From an uncultured Ruminococcus sp. (GTDB taxonomy: Bacteria > Bacillota > Clostridia > Oscillospirales > Acutalibacteraceae), in contig CAJOHT010000054.1 of NCBI GenBank assembly GCA_905234305.1, forward strand, positions 1,653 through 12,654: DNA of 11,002 nt, given 5' to 3'. Below the pieces are notes generated by a model. That model did no database searches. It had not been told where the DNA came from and was given only the letters and a program-made list of their open reading frames with translations. A program made the position numbers and the translations under genes. Below, piece after piece: positions 5,667 to 11,002 of the stretch (position 1 is the stretch's first letter; each line of letters opens with the position of its first letter).

Positions 5667-5990
5667 ATGAATTCAAAAGGTTTATCAATTGCTGCTTTAG
5701 TATGCGGTATCTTAGGTATTGTCGGTTCGTTCATTCCTGTAGTTTGCTACGTTACATTAGTTCTTGCTATTCTCGGTATCGTTTTCGGCGTTATCGGTAT
5801 GAAGAAGGCTAAGGAAGCAGGCGAAGGCAAAGGCTTAGCTACAGCAGGTCTCGTGCTTGGAATTATCGGTACAGCTTTTGCTGTAATCGGCATTATCTGC
5901 ATTATCTGTGTTGCTGCTACTGCTAACTCTATCATTAGCAACGCTTCGGGTCTCAGCGATCTCCAGAACGCTCTCAGCAGCCTCAGCTAA
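5667..5990 (+). CDS. DUF4190 small membrane protein
   Basis: This 107-residue protein is nearly all DUF4190 domain: hydrophobic segments at residues 5-45 (a reentrant or double pass broken near SFIP) and 57-87, joined by GMKKAKEAGEGKG. Like the first DUF4190 protein it has L-G-I-V and G-x-A-x-A-G-x-V/L motifs on either side of the loop, but it lacks the Tyr/Gln-rich tail. The C-terminus (residues 88-107) is Ser/Asn-rich and polar. AAGGAGGG lies 9 bp before the ATG. It has its own promoter and a strong terminator, so it is a single-gene unit. Function unknown. Confidence 0.8.
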   Translation: MNSKGLSIAALVCGILGIVGSFIPVVCYVTLVLAILGIVFGVIGMKKAKEAGEGKGLATAGLVLGIIGTAFAVIGIICIICVAATANSIISNASGLSDLQNALSSLS

Positions 5991-6007
5991 TTAAAACAGA
6001 AAAGCTA

Positions 6008-6040
6008 AAGCAGGCATAAGTTGGCTTATGCCTGTTTTTT
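6008..6040 (+). terminator. Terminator after the second DUF4190 gene
   Basis: CAGGCATAAG (6011-6020) and CTTATGCCTG (6025-6034) form a perfect stem with a TTGG loop, followed by TTTTTT. It ends 26 bp before the lgt-like start codon. Confidence 0.9.
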
Positions 6041-6066
6041 CTATTCTCTCTCTTGAAAGGAAGTTT

Positions 6067-6860
6067 ATGTTTCCCAGTTTTGAATTATTCGGAAAAACAA
6101 TTTCGATGTATATGATATGTGCCATTGTCGGGATATTGGCAGTATTATTATTAACGTATAAGCTAGCGATAAAAAATAAGCTCGATGAGTTCAATATGTT
6201 GTTTATGATGCTGTTTTCGTTCGGCGGAGTTGTGGTATTCAGTCATATCCTCTACGCGTTTACTGTACCTAAGATGGTCGTCGGGGTGTTTTCGAATCTT
6301 GATAAGATAAAAAATTTTGACGATTTTATTTACGCGTTCAACGTTGTTTTCGGCGGGTCGGTGTTTTACGGCGGACTTATAGGCGCTATATTCGTCTTCT
6401 TTTTATATACTAAGGTCAAAAAACTCAACTTCGGCGATTACAGCGATATCGGCGCTATGGCTATTCCGCTGTTCCATTTTTTCGGCAGGATCGGATGCTT
6501 TTTATCGGGCTGCTGTTACGGCGTTGAGTGGGAACACGGTATCACGTACCATAACGCGCTTGTCGAGAGCGCCAACGGCGTGCCGAGATTTCCCGTGCAG
6601 CTTGTTGAGGCGGTATTGAATTTACTGCTGTTTTTGCTGCTTTTCTATCTGTAAAGGGTAAGGCTAATCATAAAATACTCGCGCTGTACCTGCTTATCTA
6701 TCCCGTATACCGTTTTATCCTCGAGTTTTTCAGGGGAGACAGCTACCGAGGTTTTTTATTCGGACTTTCCACGAGCCAGATAATCTCGGTTATCCTGTTT
6801 GCATGCGCGGTTGTTTCGTTGATTGTTATGGGTGTTAAAGAAAAGAAAAAAGTTAATTAG
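6067..6860 (+). pseudogene. lgt: lgt-like prolipoprotein diacylglyceryl transferase, frameshifted
   Basis: Lgt moves diacylglycerol from phosphatidylglycerol to the lipobox cysteine of prolipoproteins at the membrane. The first frame (6067-6654, 195 residues) starts FPSFELFGKTISMYM, typical of Lgt, and contains GGSVFYGG (97-104) and FHFFGRIGCFLSGCCYG (136-152), the GRxGxFxxG signature, with Cys where many Lgt proteins have Asn. It stops at TAA 6652-6654. A second frame, offset by -1, continues without a start codon to TAG at 6858-6860 and encodes VYRFILEFFRGD and FGLSTSQIIS, the conserved Lgt C-terminus. The frames overlap openly only at 6609-6651. One extra T in the T5 run at 6631-6635 would give a 264-residue full-length protein. 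This is either a real disruption, a strain variant, or a sequencing error. AAGGAA at 6057-6062 supports the start. Confidence 0.8.
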
Positions 6861-6865
6861 TGAGA

Positions 6866-6892
6866 AAAAACCGTCCTTTTTGGGCGGCTTTT
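6866..6892 (+). terminator. Terminator after the lgt-like gene
   Basis: CCGTCC (6871-6876) pairs with GGGCGG (6882-6887, one G-T pair) around a T5 loop, preceded by a run of A and followed by TTTT at 6889-6892. Confidence 0.7.
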
Positions 6893-6893
6893 C

Positions 6894-6922
6894 TTGTTTT
6901 ATGGCGGATTATGTGGTATTAT
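6894..6922 (+). promoter_or_regulatory. Promoter of the HAD/CmpB-like/HTH operon
   Basis: TTGTTT (6894-6899), 17 bp, and TATTAT (6917-6922), with TGG directly before the -10 as an extended element. The predicted mRNA start near 6929 gives a leader of about 11 nt and excludes the upstream in-frame ATG at 6823. Confidence 0.6.
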
Positions 6923-6939
6923 TTCTATTGGGTGAAGTT

Positions 6940-7758
6940 ATGAATAAGATACGGCTTATCGGAATAGATTTAGACGGAACAGCTTTAAACGCCTCGAAAC
7001 AGCTTACCGAGCATAATAAAGAGGTTTTTTCTCTATGCGCCGAAAAAGGCATTTATATCGTCCCCGTTACAGGGCGCCCGTATTCGGGACTTTATGACGA
7101 GTATAAGCGGGGGATGAAGTGCGATTATTCGATAAATACAAACGGAGCCGCCGCTATGGAGATAAAAAGCGGCAGACGCGTTATCTCGCATACTATGAAC
7201 AGTGAAAAATCGATAGAGCTTATGGATATCCTTTCGGAGTATAATTGTTATTACGGGGTGTTTTTTGACGGCTACGGATATCTGACCGAAAAAAATCTTA
7301 AAGGCGAGCTTGAAAAATATAAGAACACTCCGCTTTATAAGTATATCCTTAAAACCCGCAGACCTGTCGGGGATCAAAAGGATTTTATACGCGCGGCGGG
7401 AAGCTGCGACAATATCTACGTCATAGCCGAAAACAGCGACGTAAGGGACGAGATATGCCGAAATATAAAGGATATTGACGATATCTTTTTTACCTGTTCC
7501 GATTATAACGACGTTGAGATCGGCGGCAACTGTTCCAAGGGCGAAACGCTTATTGAGCTTGCCGTAAGTATGGGGATCTCGCCCGACGAGGTTATGGCGA
7601 TAGGCGACGGCGGAAATGACGTTAATATGCTGAAGCTCGCGGGTCTCTCGGTAGCTATGGAGAATGCCTGCGCGGAGGCTAAGGAGATAAGCGACTTTAT
7701 AACAAAATCCTGCGAGGAGAGCGGAGTCGCGTATGCCATAGAAAAATTTGTATTGTAA
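6940..7758 (+). CDS. Cof-type HAD-IIB hydrolase (sugar or metabolite phosphatase)
   Basis: This 272-residue cytoplasmic protein has all four HAD motifs: DLDGT with nucleophile Asp10 and acid/base Asp12; Thr44 in PVTGRP; Lys200 in CSKGE; and GDGGND with Asp223 and Asp227 for magnesium. The cap between about residues 80 and 185 and the total length fit the Cof/YidA subgroup, which removes phosphate from sugar phosphates and related metabolites; the substrate cannot be read from sequence. The ATG at 6940 is chosen because it aligns with the family's N-terminus and lies just after GGGTGAAG. It opens a three-gene operon: the next start is 10 bp beyond its stop. Confidence 0.9.
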   Translation: MNKIRLIGIDLDGTALNASKQLTEHNKEVFSLCAEKGIYIVPVTGRPYSGLYDEYKRGMKCDYSINTNGAAAMEIKSGRRVISHTMNSEKSIELMDILSEYNCYYGVFFDGYGYLTEKNLKGELEKYKNTPLYKYILKTRRPVGDQKDFIRAAGSCDNIYVIAENSDVRDEICRNIKDIDDIFFTCSDYNDVEIGGNCSKGETLIELAVSMGISPDEVMAIGDGGNDVNMLKLAGLSVAMENACAEAKEISDFITKSCEESGVAYAIEKFVL

Positions 7759-7767
7759 GGAAATCGT

Positions 7768-9222
7768 ATGAGATTTATAACGGAAATTTTATGGGTGTTT
7801 ATAATATTTTCATTTCTGGGATGGCTTATACAGTTTGTGCCCGAATCGATTAAGGAACGCAAGCCTAAAAACCCTGGCTTTTTAGTTATGCCGTTTTTAC
7901 CTTCTAACGGTATCGCAATGGTAATGATTTATATTATATTTTCGAGAATTGAAAGCGCCTTTGTTGTGATTGTCGGCTCGGCAGTTTTGCTGATGATGTA
8001 TAAATTTATACTTTCGATGGCGTTCGATAAATCCTTTGGATTTAAATGGAAGGATTATTCTAAGAAGCGTTTTAATCTTAATGGTTATGTTAGTATTCCC
8101 GAGTCGCTTTTGTACGGTGCGCTGGGATTTTTCGCGACACGTTTCTTTTTTGAACCGATATGCGGACTTGTTGCGGTAATTCCTTTTTGGGCAGCGTTAT
8201 TGATTCCCGCGGTTATAACGGGACTTATTATCGCGGATGCGATCATTTCAATTATTACCGTTATCAATCTTTGGAAAAACCTCAAAAAGATGAATAGTAT
8301 TTCTAAGCTGATCGAGGAAAATGACGATGGTATATCGGATGAAGAGTTAAGGAAAAGCTATGAGCGCCGTGTCCTAAAAAGCAAACGTTTCAGGTTGAGG
8401 CTTGTATCGGCGTTCCCCGATATGCAGTCGTTAAACTACGAAAAACAGCTTTCTGATATACGGAAACAATTTAATATTATTCGCGAAAAGAATAATGAAA
8501 CCTACGAGAAGAAAATCGATAATCCCGAGGACAGACCTTTTGCATACGGACTCAGCTTTACCAAGCTGTTCTGGCTGTTTCTTATCGGCAGTCTTTTCGG
8601 AACCCTTTTGGAAACCTTATGGAGTATCTTTATTGACGGACATTTTGAAATGAGGGTAGGGCTTGTTTTAGGTCCGTTTATTCCCGTATACGGCAGCGGC
8701 GCGGTAGTGATCACGCTTTGTCTTTATAAGCTGCACCGTTCGGGAGATTTAGTAGTTTATTTAGCTTCCGCCGCGATAGGAGCGACGTTTGAGTATCTTT
8801 GCTCGTATTTTCAGGAAATGTTCTTAGGCACTGTAAGCTGGGACTACAGCGATACCCCGTTTAATCTTTACGGGCGGACTAACCTTACCTTTGCGCTTAT
8901 CTGGGGAGTGCTGGGGCTTGTTTGGTTAAGGTATATTTACCCCGTACTCAGCAGATTAATTGAAAAAATACCGAAAAAACCCGGGCGGATTATTTCGCTG
9001 ATATTAGTTGTGTTTATGGCAATCGACGGCGCTCTTTCGATTATGGCTATATACAGGAAGGGTCAGCGCGAAACCAATATCCCTCCGAAAACCGTTGTCG
9101 GCGAAACTATAGACAAGGTCTTTACTGACGATTATATGAATTTCGTATTCCCGCATATGTCAAAGCCCGAGGATTTTCAGAATAACGAGAAGAATATTAA
9201 AAAGAAAGCCGAGAAAAGATAA
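7768..9222 (+). CDS. CmpB-like (putative ABC transporter permease family) membrane protein, internally duplicated
   Basis: This 484-residue polytopic membrane protein has two CmpB-like halves. The first has FLGWL (16-20), NPGFLVMPFLPSNG (35-48) and WKDYSKKRFNLNGY (94-107). The second has FGTLLETLW (277-285), VGLVLGPFIPVYGSG (297-311) and WDYSDTPFNLYGR (358-370). The motif spacing is nearly the same in both halves (76 and 79 residues). A charged cytoplasmic-type linker (about 170-260) separates them. A final hydrophobic segment at 407-427 and a polar, lysine-rich tail complete it. The family is called a putative ABC permease, but no ATPase is nearby, so transport is not shown. AAGGAAA overlapping the HAD stop codon serves as ribosome binding site. 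Confidence 0.8.
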   Translation: MRFITEILWVFIIFSFLGWLIQFVPESIKERKPKNPGFLVMPFLPSNGIAMVMIYIIFSRIESAFVVIVGSAVLLMMYKFILSMAFDKSFGFKWKDYSKKRFNLNGYVSIPESLLYGALGFFATRFFFEPICGLVAVIPFWAALLIPAVITGLIIADAIISIITVINLWKNLKKMNSISKLIEENDDGISDEELRKSYERRVLKSKRFRLRLVSAFPDMQSLNYEKQLSDIRKQFNIIREKNNETYEKKIDNPEDRPFAYGLSFTKLFWLFLIGSLFGTLLETLWSIFIDGHFEMRVGLVLGPFIPVYGSGAVVITLCLYKLHRSGDLVVYLASAAIGATFEYLCSYFQEMFLGTVSWDYSDTPFNLYGRTNLTFALIWGVLGLVWLRYIYPVLSRLIEKIPKKPGRIISLILVVFMAIDGALSIMAIYRKGQRETNIPPKTVVGETIDKVFTDDYMNFVFPHMSKPEDFQNNEKNIKKKAEKR

Positions 9223-9773
9223 TGTTCTCTAAAAGAAAAATAAGCCGCGGCTTAAAAAAAGAAATAAAAAAATACATCGACGATAATCTTATTGTTATAC
9301 CTTCCGCTATGCAACAGTCGGAAAGGTTTATGGGAGCCGCTCCGAGGTGTAGGGCGGCAGGACGCGCGGATATATTGGCGGAGCCGTGCGTTGTGTATGA
9401 AAGCGCGAGCGAGCTTGGCGAAATTCTCGATAATATGGATGAGAGCTTTTCTGAAATGCTGCTCAGAAAAATTGACGAAAAAGGTATGAAGGACAGCGAA
9501 TGTTATAAAAAGGCGAATATTGATCGTAAGTTGTTCTCGAAGATAAGAGCAAACAGGCTATATAAGCCGTCGAAGCCTACCGCGATAGCTTTCGCTATTG
9601 CGCTGGAATTGAGCCTTGATGAAACTAAAAGCCTGCTTGAAAAGGCAGGATACGCGCTCTCCCACAGCAGTAAATTTGATATAATTATTGAATATTTTGT
9701 TCTTAAAAAGAATTATAATCTATTTGAAATAAATGACGCGCTGTACGAATTTGACCAGCCGCTGTTGAATTAA
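9222..9773 (+). CDS. Helix-turn-helix (XRE-like) domain protein
   Basis: This 183-residue soluble protein has an N-terminal basic helix (residues 1-22, including ISRGLKKEIKKYID), a variable linker (23-72), and a C-terminal module (73-183) that I recognise as common in clostridial proteins: ESFSEMLLRKIDEKG, YKKANIDRKLFSKIR, KPSKPTAIAFAIALELSLDE, KAGYALSHSSKFD and a final YEFDQPLL. Residues 89-143 read as a lambda-repressor-like HTH fold, so DNA or RNA binding is likely. The linker holds two cysteines (43, 56). The ATG overlaps the preceding stop codon by one base (TAATG), with only GAGAAAAG upstream, indicating translational coupling to the CmpB-like gene. The stop codon lies inside the first heptad repeats. 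Its target is unknown. Confidence 0.75.
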   Translation: MFSKRKISRGLKKEIKKYIDDNLIVIPSAMQQSERFMGAAPRCRAAGRADILAEPCVVYESASELGEILDNMDESFSEMLLRKIDEKGMKDSECYKKANIDRKLFSKIRANRLYKPSKPTAIAFAIALELSLDETKSLLEKAGYALSHSSKFDIIIEYFVLKKNYNLFEINDALYEFDQPLLN

Positions 9774-9857
9774 GAATTAAGAGGTAAGAATTAAAATGAT
9801 TCGCAATTCGCAATGCGTAATTTGTAATTCACTTCCCACTTCCCGCTTCCCACTTGA
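9767..9857. repeat. Heptad tandem array, 13 units of 7 bp
   Basis: From 9767 the DNA divides without gap or slip into 13 seven-base units: GAATTAA (twice), GAGGTAA, GAATTAA, AATGATT, CGCAATT, CGCAATG, CGTAATT, TGTAATT, CACTTCC (twice), CGCTTCC, CACTTGA. The consensus changes from GAATTAA to CGNAATT to CACTTCC in blocks. The first unit contains the start of the HTH gene's stop codon. Confidence 0.85.
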
Positions 9858-9919
9858 ACAGGTAATAAGTATTAGTCGAGCGCAGAACATTCCCAAGTAT
9901 CCAAAACTGACAGCAAAGC

Positions 9920-9987
9920 TGTCATCCCGAGCCTGCCGAGGGATCTTAAGATCCTTCGACTCCGCTTACGCTTCGCTCAGGATGACA
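9920..9987. repeat. 68-bp REP-like palindromic element
   Basis: Outer arms TGTCATCC (9920-9927) and GGATGACA (9980-9987) continue inward, past one mismatch, with GAGC / GCTC. A central perfect palindrome GGATCTTAAGATCC (9941-9954) is flanked by CGAG / TTCG. The element is two inverted half-units of the form TGTCATCC-Y-GAGC then CGARGGATCTT, the left with a 4-bp and the right with a 16-bp insert. A further TGACAGC (9908-9914) can pair with GCTGTCA (9918-9924) at its left edge. It resembles mobile REP/MITE-type repeats. Confidence 0.8.
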
Positions 9988-10082
9988 TTGTGTGATATGA
10001 ATTTATGAGAGGGACTGCACGGACAGACGTGGATATATAAAAATGTCGCTTGAGAGGCGACCAAAAGGTTATTAAACTTCTG

Positions 10083-10088
10083 TATAAT
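10083..10088 (+). promoter_or_regulatory. Likely -10 box of the VWA gene
   Basis: TATAAT at 10083-10088 has TG directly in front. No good -35 is present 16-18 bp upstream (ACCAAA or similar), so an activator may be needed or the promoter is weak. The mRNA would start near 10095. Confidence 0.5.
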
Positions 10089-10089
10089 T

Positions 10090-10119
10090 TAGTCACAGGC
10101 TGAGGAAGGCTTGTGACTA
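10090..10119. promoter_or_regulatory. Dyad over the VWA transcription start region
   Basis: TAGTCACAGGCT (10090-10101) and GGCTTGTGACTA (10108-10119) are inverted arms (10 Watson-Crick and 2 G-T pairs as RNA) around GAGGAA. The outermost 8 bp, TAGTCACA / TGTGACTA, match perfectly. It begins 2 bp after the -10 box, where a repressor operator would lie, and ends 8 bp before the ribosome binding site. Confidence 0.55.
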
Positions 10120-10139
10120 TATTTATGGAGGTACTTAAA

Positions 10140-10790
10140 ATGAAAAAGGTTAAAAACAATATCACGGAGTTAGTATTCATTCTTGACAGGAGCGGTTCAA
10201 TGAGCGGACTCGAGAGCGATACCATAGGAGGCTTTAATTCCCTTATTGAGAAGCAGAAAAAGGTTGACGGCGAGTGTTTCGTTACAACGATTCTGTTCGA
10301 TAATCTTATTGAAACTCTTCACGACCGCGTAAGGCTTCAGGATATACAGAAGCTGACCGAGGATGACTATACCGTAAGGGGATGTACTGCGCTTATCGAC
10401 GCTATCGGAACTACGGTAAAGCATATCGGTAAAATTCATAAATACGCGCGCGCCGAAGATATCCCTGAGCATACTATGGTTGTAATTATTACCGACGGTA
10501 TGGAGAACGCCAGCCATAAGTTTTCGAGCGATGAGGTAAAGAAAATGATTGAACGCCGTAAGGAAGGGGACGGCTGGGAATTCCTCTTTATCGGGGCAAA
10601 TATTGATGCAGTCGAAACCGCTAAGCATTTCGGAATCGACGAGGACAGAGCCGTAGATTACCGCGCCGACAAAAAGGGTACGGGAGTAGTATACGAAACT
10701 ATGGAGAGAGCCGTCGGCTGTGTAAGAGCCTGTATGCCGCTAAAGAAAAGCTGGAAAAAAGCTATTGTGGAGGATTACGAGAGCCGTTAA
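10140..10790 (+). CDS. von Willebrand factor A (VWA) domain protein
   Basis: This 216-residue protein is essentially one VWA domain. The metal-ion-dependent adhesion site is complete: D16-R-S18-G-S20, Thr83 in GCTALIDAIG, and Asp119 in ITDGMEN. FLFIGANIDA (148-157) is the usual late strand of this bacterial subgroup. No signal peptide or membrane segment is present, so it acts in the cytoplasm, unlike adhesion VWA proteins; such intracellular VWA proteins usually bind partner proteins through the metal site. GGAGGT at 10127-10132, 8 bp from the ATG, fixes the start; the upstream in-frame ATG at 10113 lies inside the dyad. The HTH and CmpB-like genes lie just upstream beyond the repeats, in the same direction. 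Partner and role are unknown. Confidence 0.85.
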   Translation: MKKVKNNITELVFILDRSGSMSGLESDTIGGFNSLIEKQKKVDGECFVTTILFDNLIETLHDRVRLQDIQKLTEDDYTVRGCTALIDAIGTTVKHIGKIHKYARAEDIPEHTMVVIITDGMENASHKFSSDEVKKMIERRKEGDGWEFLFIGANIDAVETAKHFGIDEDRAVDYRADKKGTGVVYETMERAVGCVRACMPLKKSWKKAIVEDYESR

Positions 10791-11002
10791 GACGTAGTGC
10801 AATAATTAACCCAGAGGCTGGTTTTTTTATAAAGTCAGCCTCTGGGTTATCGTCTAGCATTTTCTCAAAGTCAAGCTCTCTAAGCTCGTTAAATATTATT
10901 CTTGGGTTTTTCTTATCCCATTCATTATATTGAGTTATAAAGTCTTTTTTACTAATTCTATCATTACTCTGTGTCTTTCCGCTCGCGGTATTATCCTTGA
11001 CC
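10762..11002 (-). CDS. 3' end of an unidentified minus-strand ORF (partial, possibly truncated)
   Basis: On the minus strand one frame is open from the right edge to a TAG at 10764-10762, 79 codons. The translation includes DRISKKDFITQYNEWDKK, NPRIIFNELRELDFEKML and DDNPEADFIKKPASG, a plausible charged helical protein; I do not recognise the family. The last 29 bp overlap the VWA gene on the opposite strand, and the residues there (LNGSRNPPQ) look like antisense filler, so the natural 3' end may have been lost near the hairpin at 10807-10849. Repeated ATA and AGA codons differ from the VWA gene, which uses CGT/CGC more. Plus-strand frames here contain stops. Confidence 0.45.
   Translation of the reverse strand, partial: VKDNTASGKTQSNDRISKKDFITQYNEWDKKNPRIIFNELRELDFEKMLDDNPEADFIKKPASGLIIALRLNGSRNPPQ
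10807..10849. terminator. Hairpin between the converging VWA gene and minus-strand ORF
   Basis: TAACCCAGAGGCTG (10807-10820) and CAGCCTCTGGGTTA (10836-10849) pair perfectly over 14 bp with a 15-nt loop. For the VWA transcript a nested hairpin, CCAG-AGG-CTGG followed by TTTTTTT (10811-10828), could be the actual terminator. On the minus strand no clean T-run follows the stem. Confidence 0.6.

Larger units (their letters stand above)
9774..10139. other. 366-bp repeat-bearing spacer between the HTH and VWA genes
   Basis: It contains the heptad array, the REP-like element, a minor hairpin (GTCGC 10045-10049 / GCGAC 10057-10061) and the VWA control region. The 70-codon ORF at 9796-10008 runs through both repeats and is not credible as a gene. 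No classic terminator for the upstream operon is seen. Confidence 0.7.

Noticed and set aside
7503..7862. Minus-strand ORF of 119 codons
   Set aside because: It lies antisense to the HAD and CmpB-like genes, both of which have clear motifs and ribosome binding sites.
9767..9857. CRISPR-like repetitive array
   Set aside because: Units are 7 bp with no spacers, and no cas genes are present.
9796..10008. 70-codon ORF starting within the heptad array
   Set aside because: It runs through both the heptad and REP-like repeats, and the translated sequence shows no protein-like pattern.
10045..10061. Minus-strand terminator (GTCGC / GCGAC followed by ATTTTT)
   Set aside because: The stem is only 5 bp and no minus-strand gene lies upstream for it to terminate.
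10197..10628. Minus-strand ORF of 143 codons
   Set aside because: It is antisense to the VWA gene, whose metal-site motifs establish the coding strand.

Overview
The window looks like chromosomal DNA from a low-to-mid GC Firmicute of class Clostridia, most plausibly a gut Oscillospiraceae/Ruminococcus-like bacterium. This is inferred from strong AGGAGG-type ribosome binding sites, consensus sigma-A promoters, U-tract terminators, and typical clostridial families: DUF6514, BspA-type LRR_5, DUF5684, DUF4190, DUF2752 and a CmpB-like membrane protein. No species can be named from the sequence alone.

Layout. Positions 1-78 hold the tail of an unidentified gene. At 251-454 is a small DUF6514 gene with its own consensus promoter and terminator. 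A 381-bp spacer with several dyads then leads to a secreted BspA-type leucine-rich-repeat protein (836-2395), closed by a long hairpin terminator. Next is a two-gene unit: a VanX-family D-Ala-D-Ala dipeptidase (2539-3195) and a DUF5684 membrane protein (3240-3668), possibly followed by a 42-codon ORF. A minus-strand tRNA operon follows, tRNA-Thr(TGT) then tRNA-Tyr(GTA), with two terminator-like hairpins beyond it. Its promoter is back to back with a perfect TTGACA-17-TATAAT promoter driving a Tyr/Gln/Pro-rich DUF4190 membrane protein. A DUF2752 protein and a second DUF4190 protein come next.

From 6067 an lgt-like gene (prolipoprotein diacylglyceryl transferase) is broken by a -1 frame change near its 3' end. 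A tight operon follows from an extended -10 promoter: Cof-type HAD phosphatase (6940-7758), an internally duplicated CmpB-like membrane protein (7768-9222), and a helix-turn-helix protein whose start overlaps the preceding stop codon. The next 366-bp spacer is the oddest DNA here: 13 consecutive 7-bp units whose consensus changes in blocks, then a 68-bp REP-like element made of two inverted half-units, then a dyad lying over the likely start of transcription of a von Willebrand A-domain gene (10140-10790). The right edge holds the 3' end of a minus-strand ORF that runs into the VWA gene from the opposite side.

How the genes relate. Most proteins are envelope or secreted products (LRR protein, dipeptidase, Lgt, DUF4190/2752/5684, CmpB-like). 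The HTH and VWA genes next to the CmpB-like gene are the best candidate for an uncharacterised small system. I see no phage, transposase, CRISPR, toxin-antitoxin or resistance cluster. The claims that deserve checking are the lgt frameshift, the heptad/REP spacer, the inverted copy of tRNA-Tyr sequence beyond its terminator, and the HTH/VWA neighbourhood.
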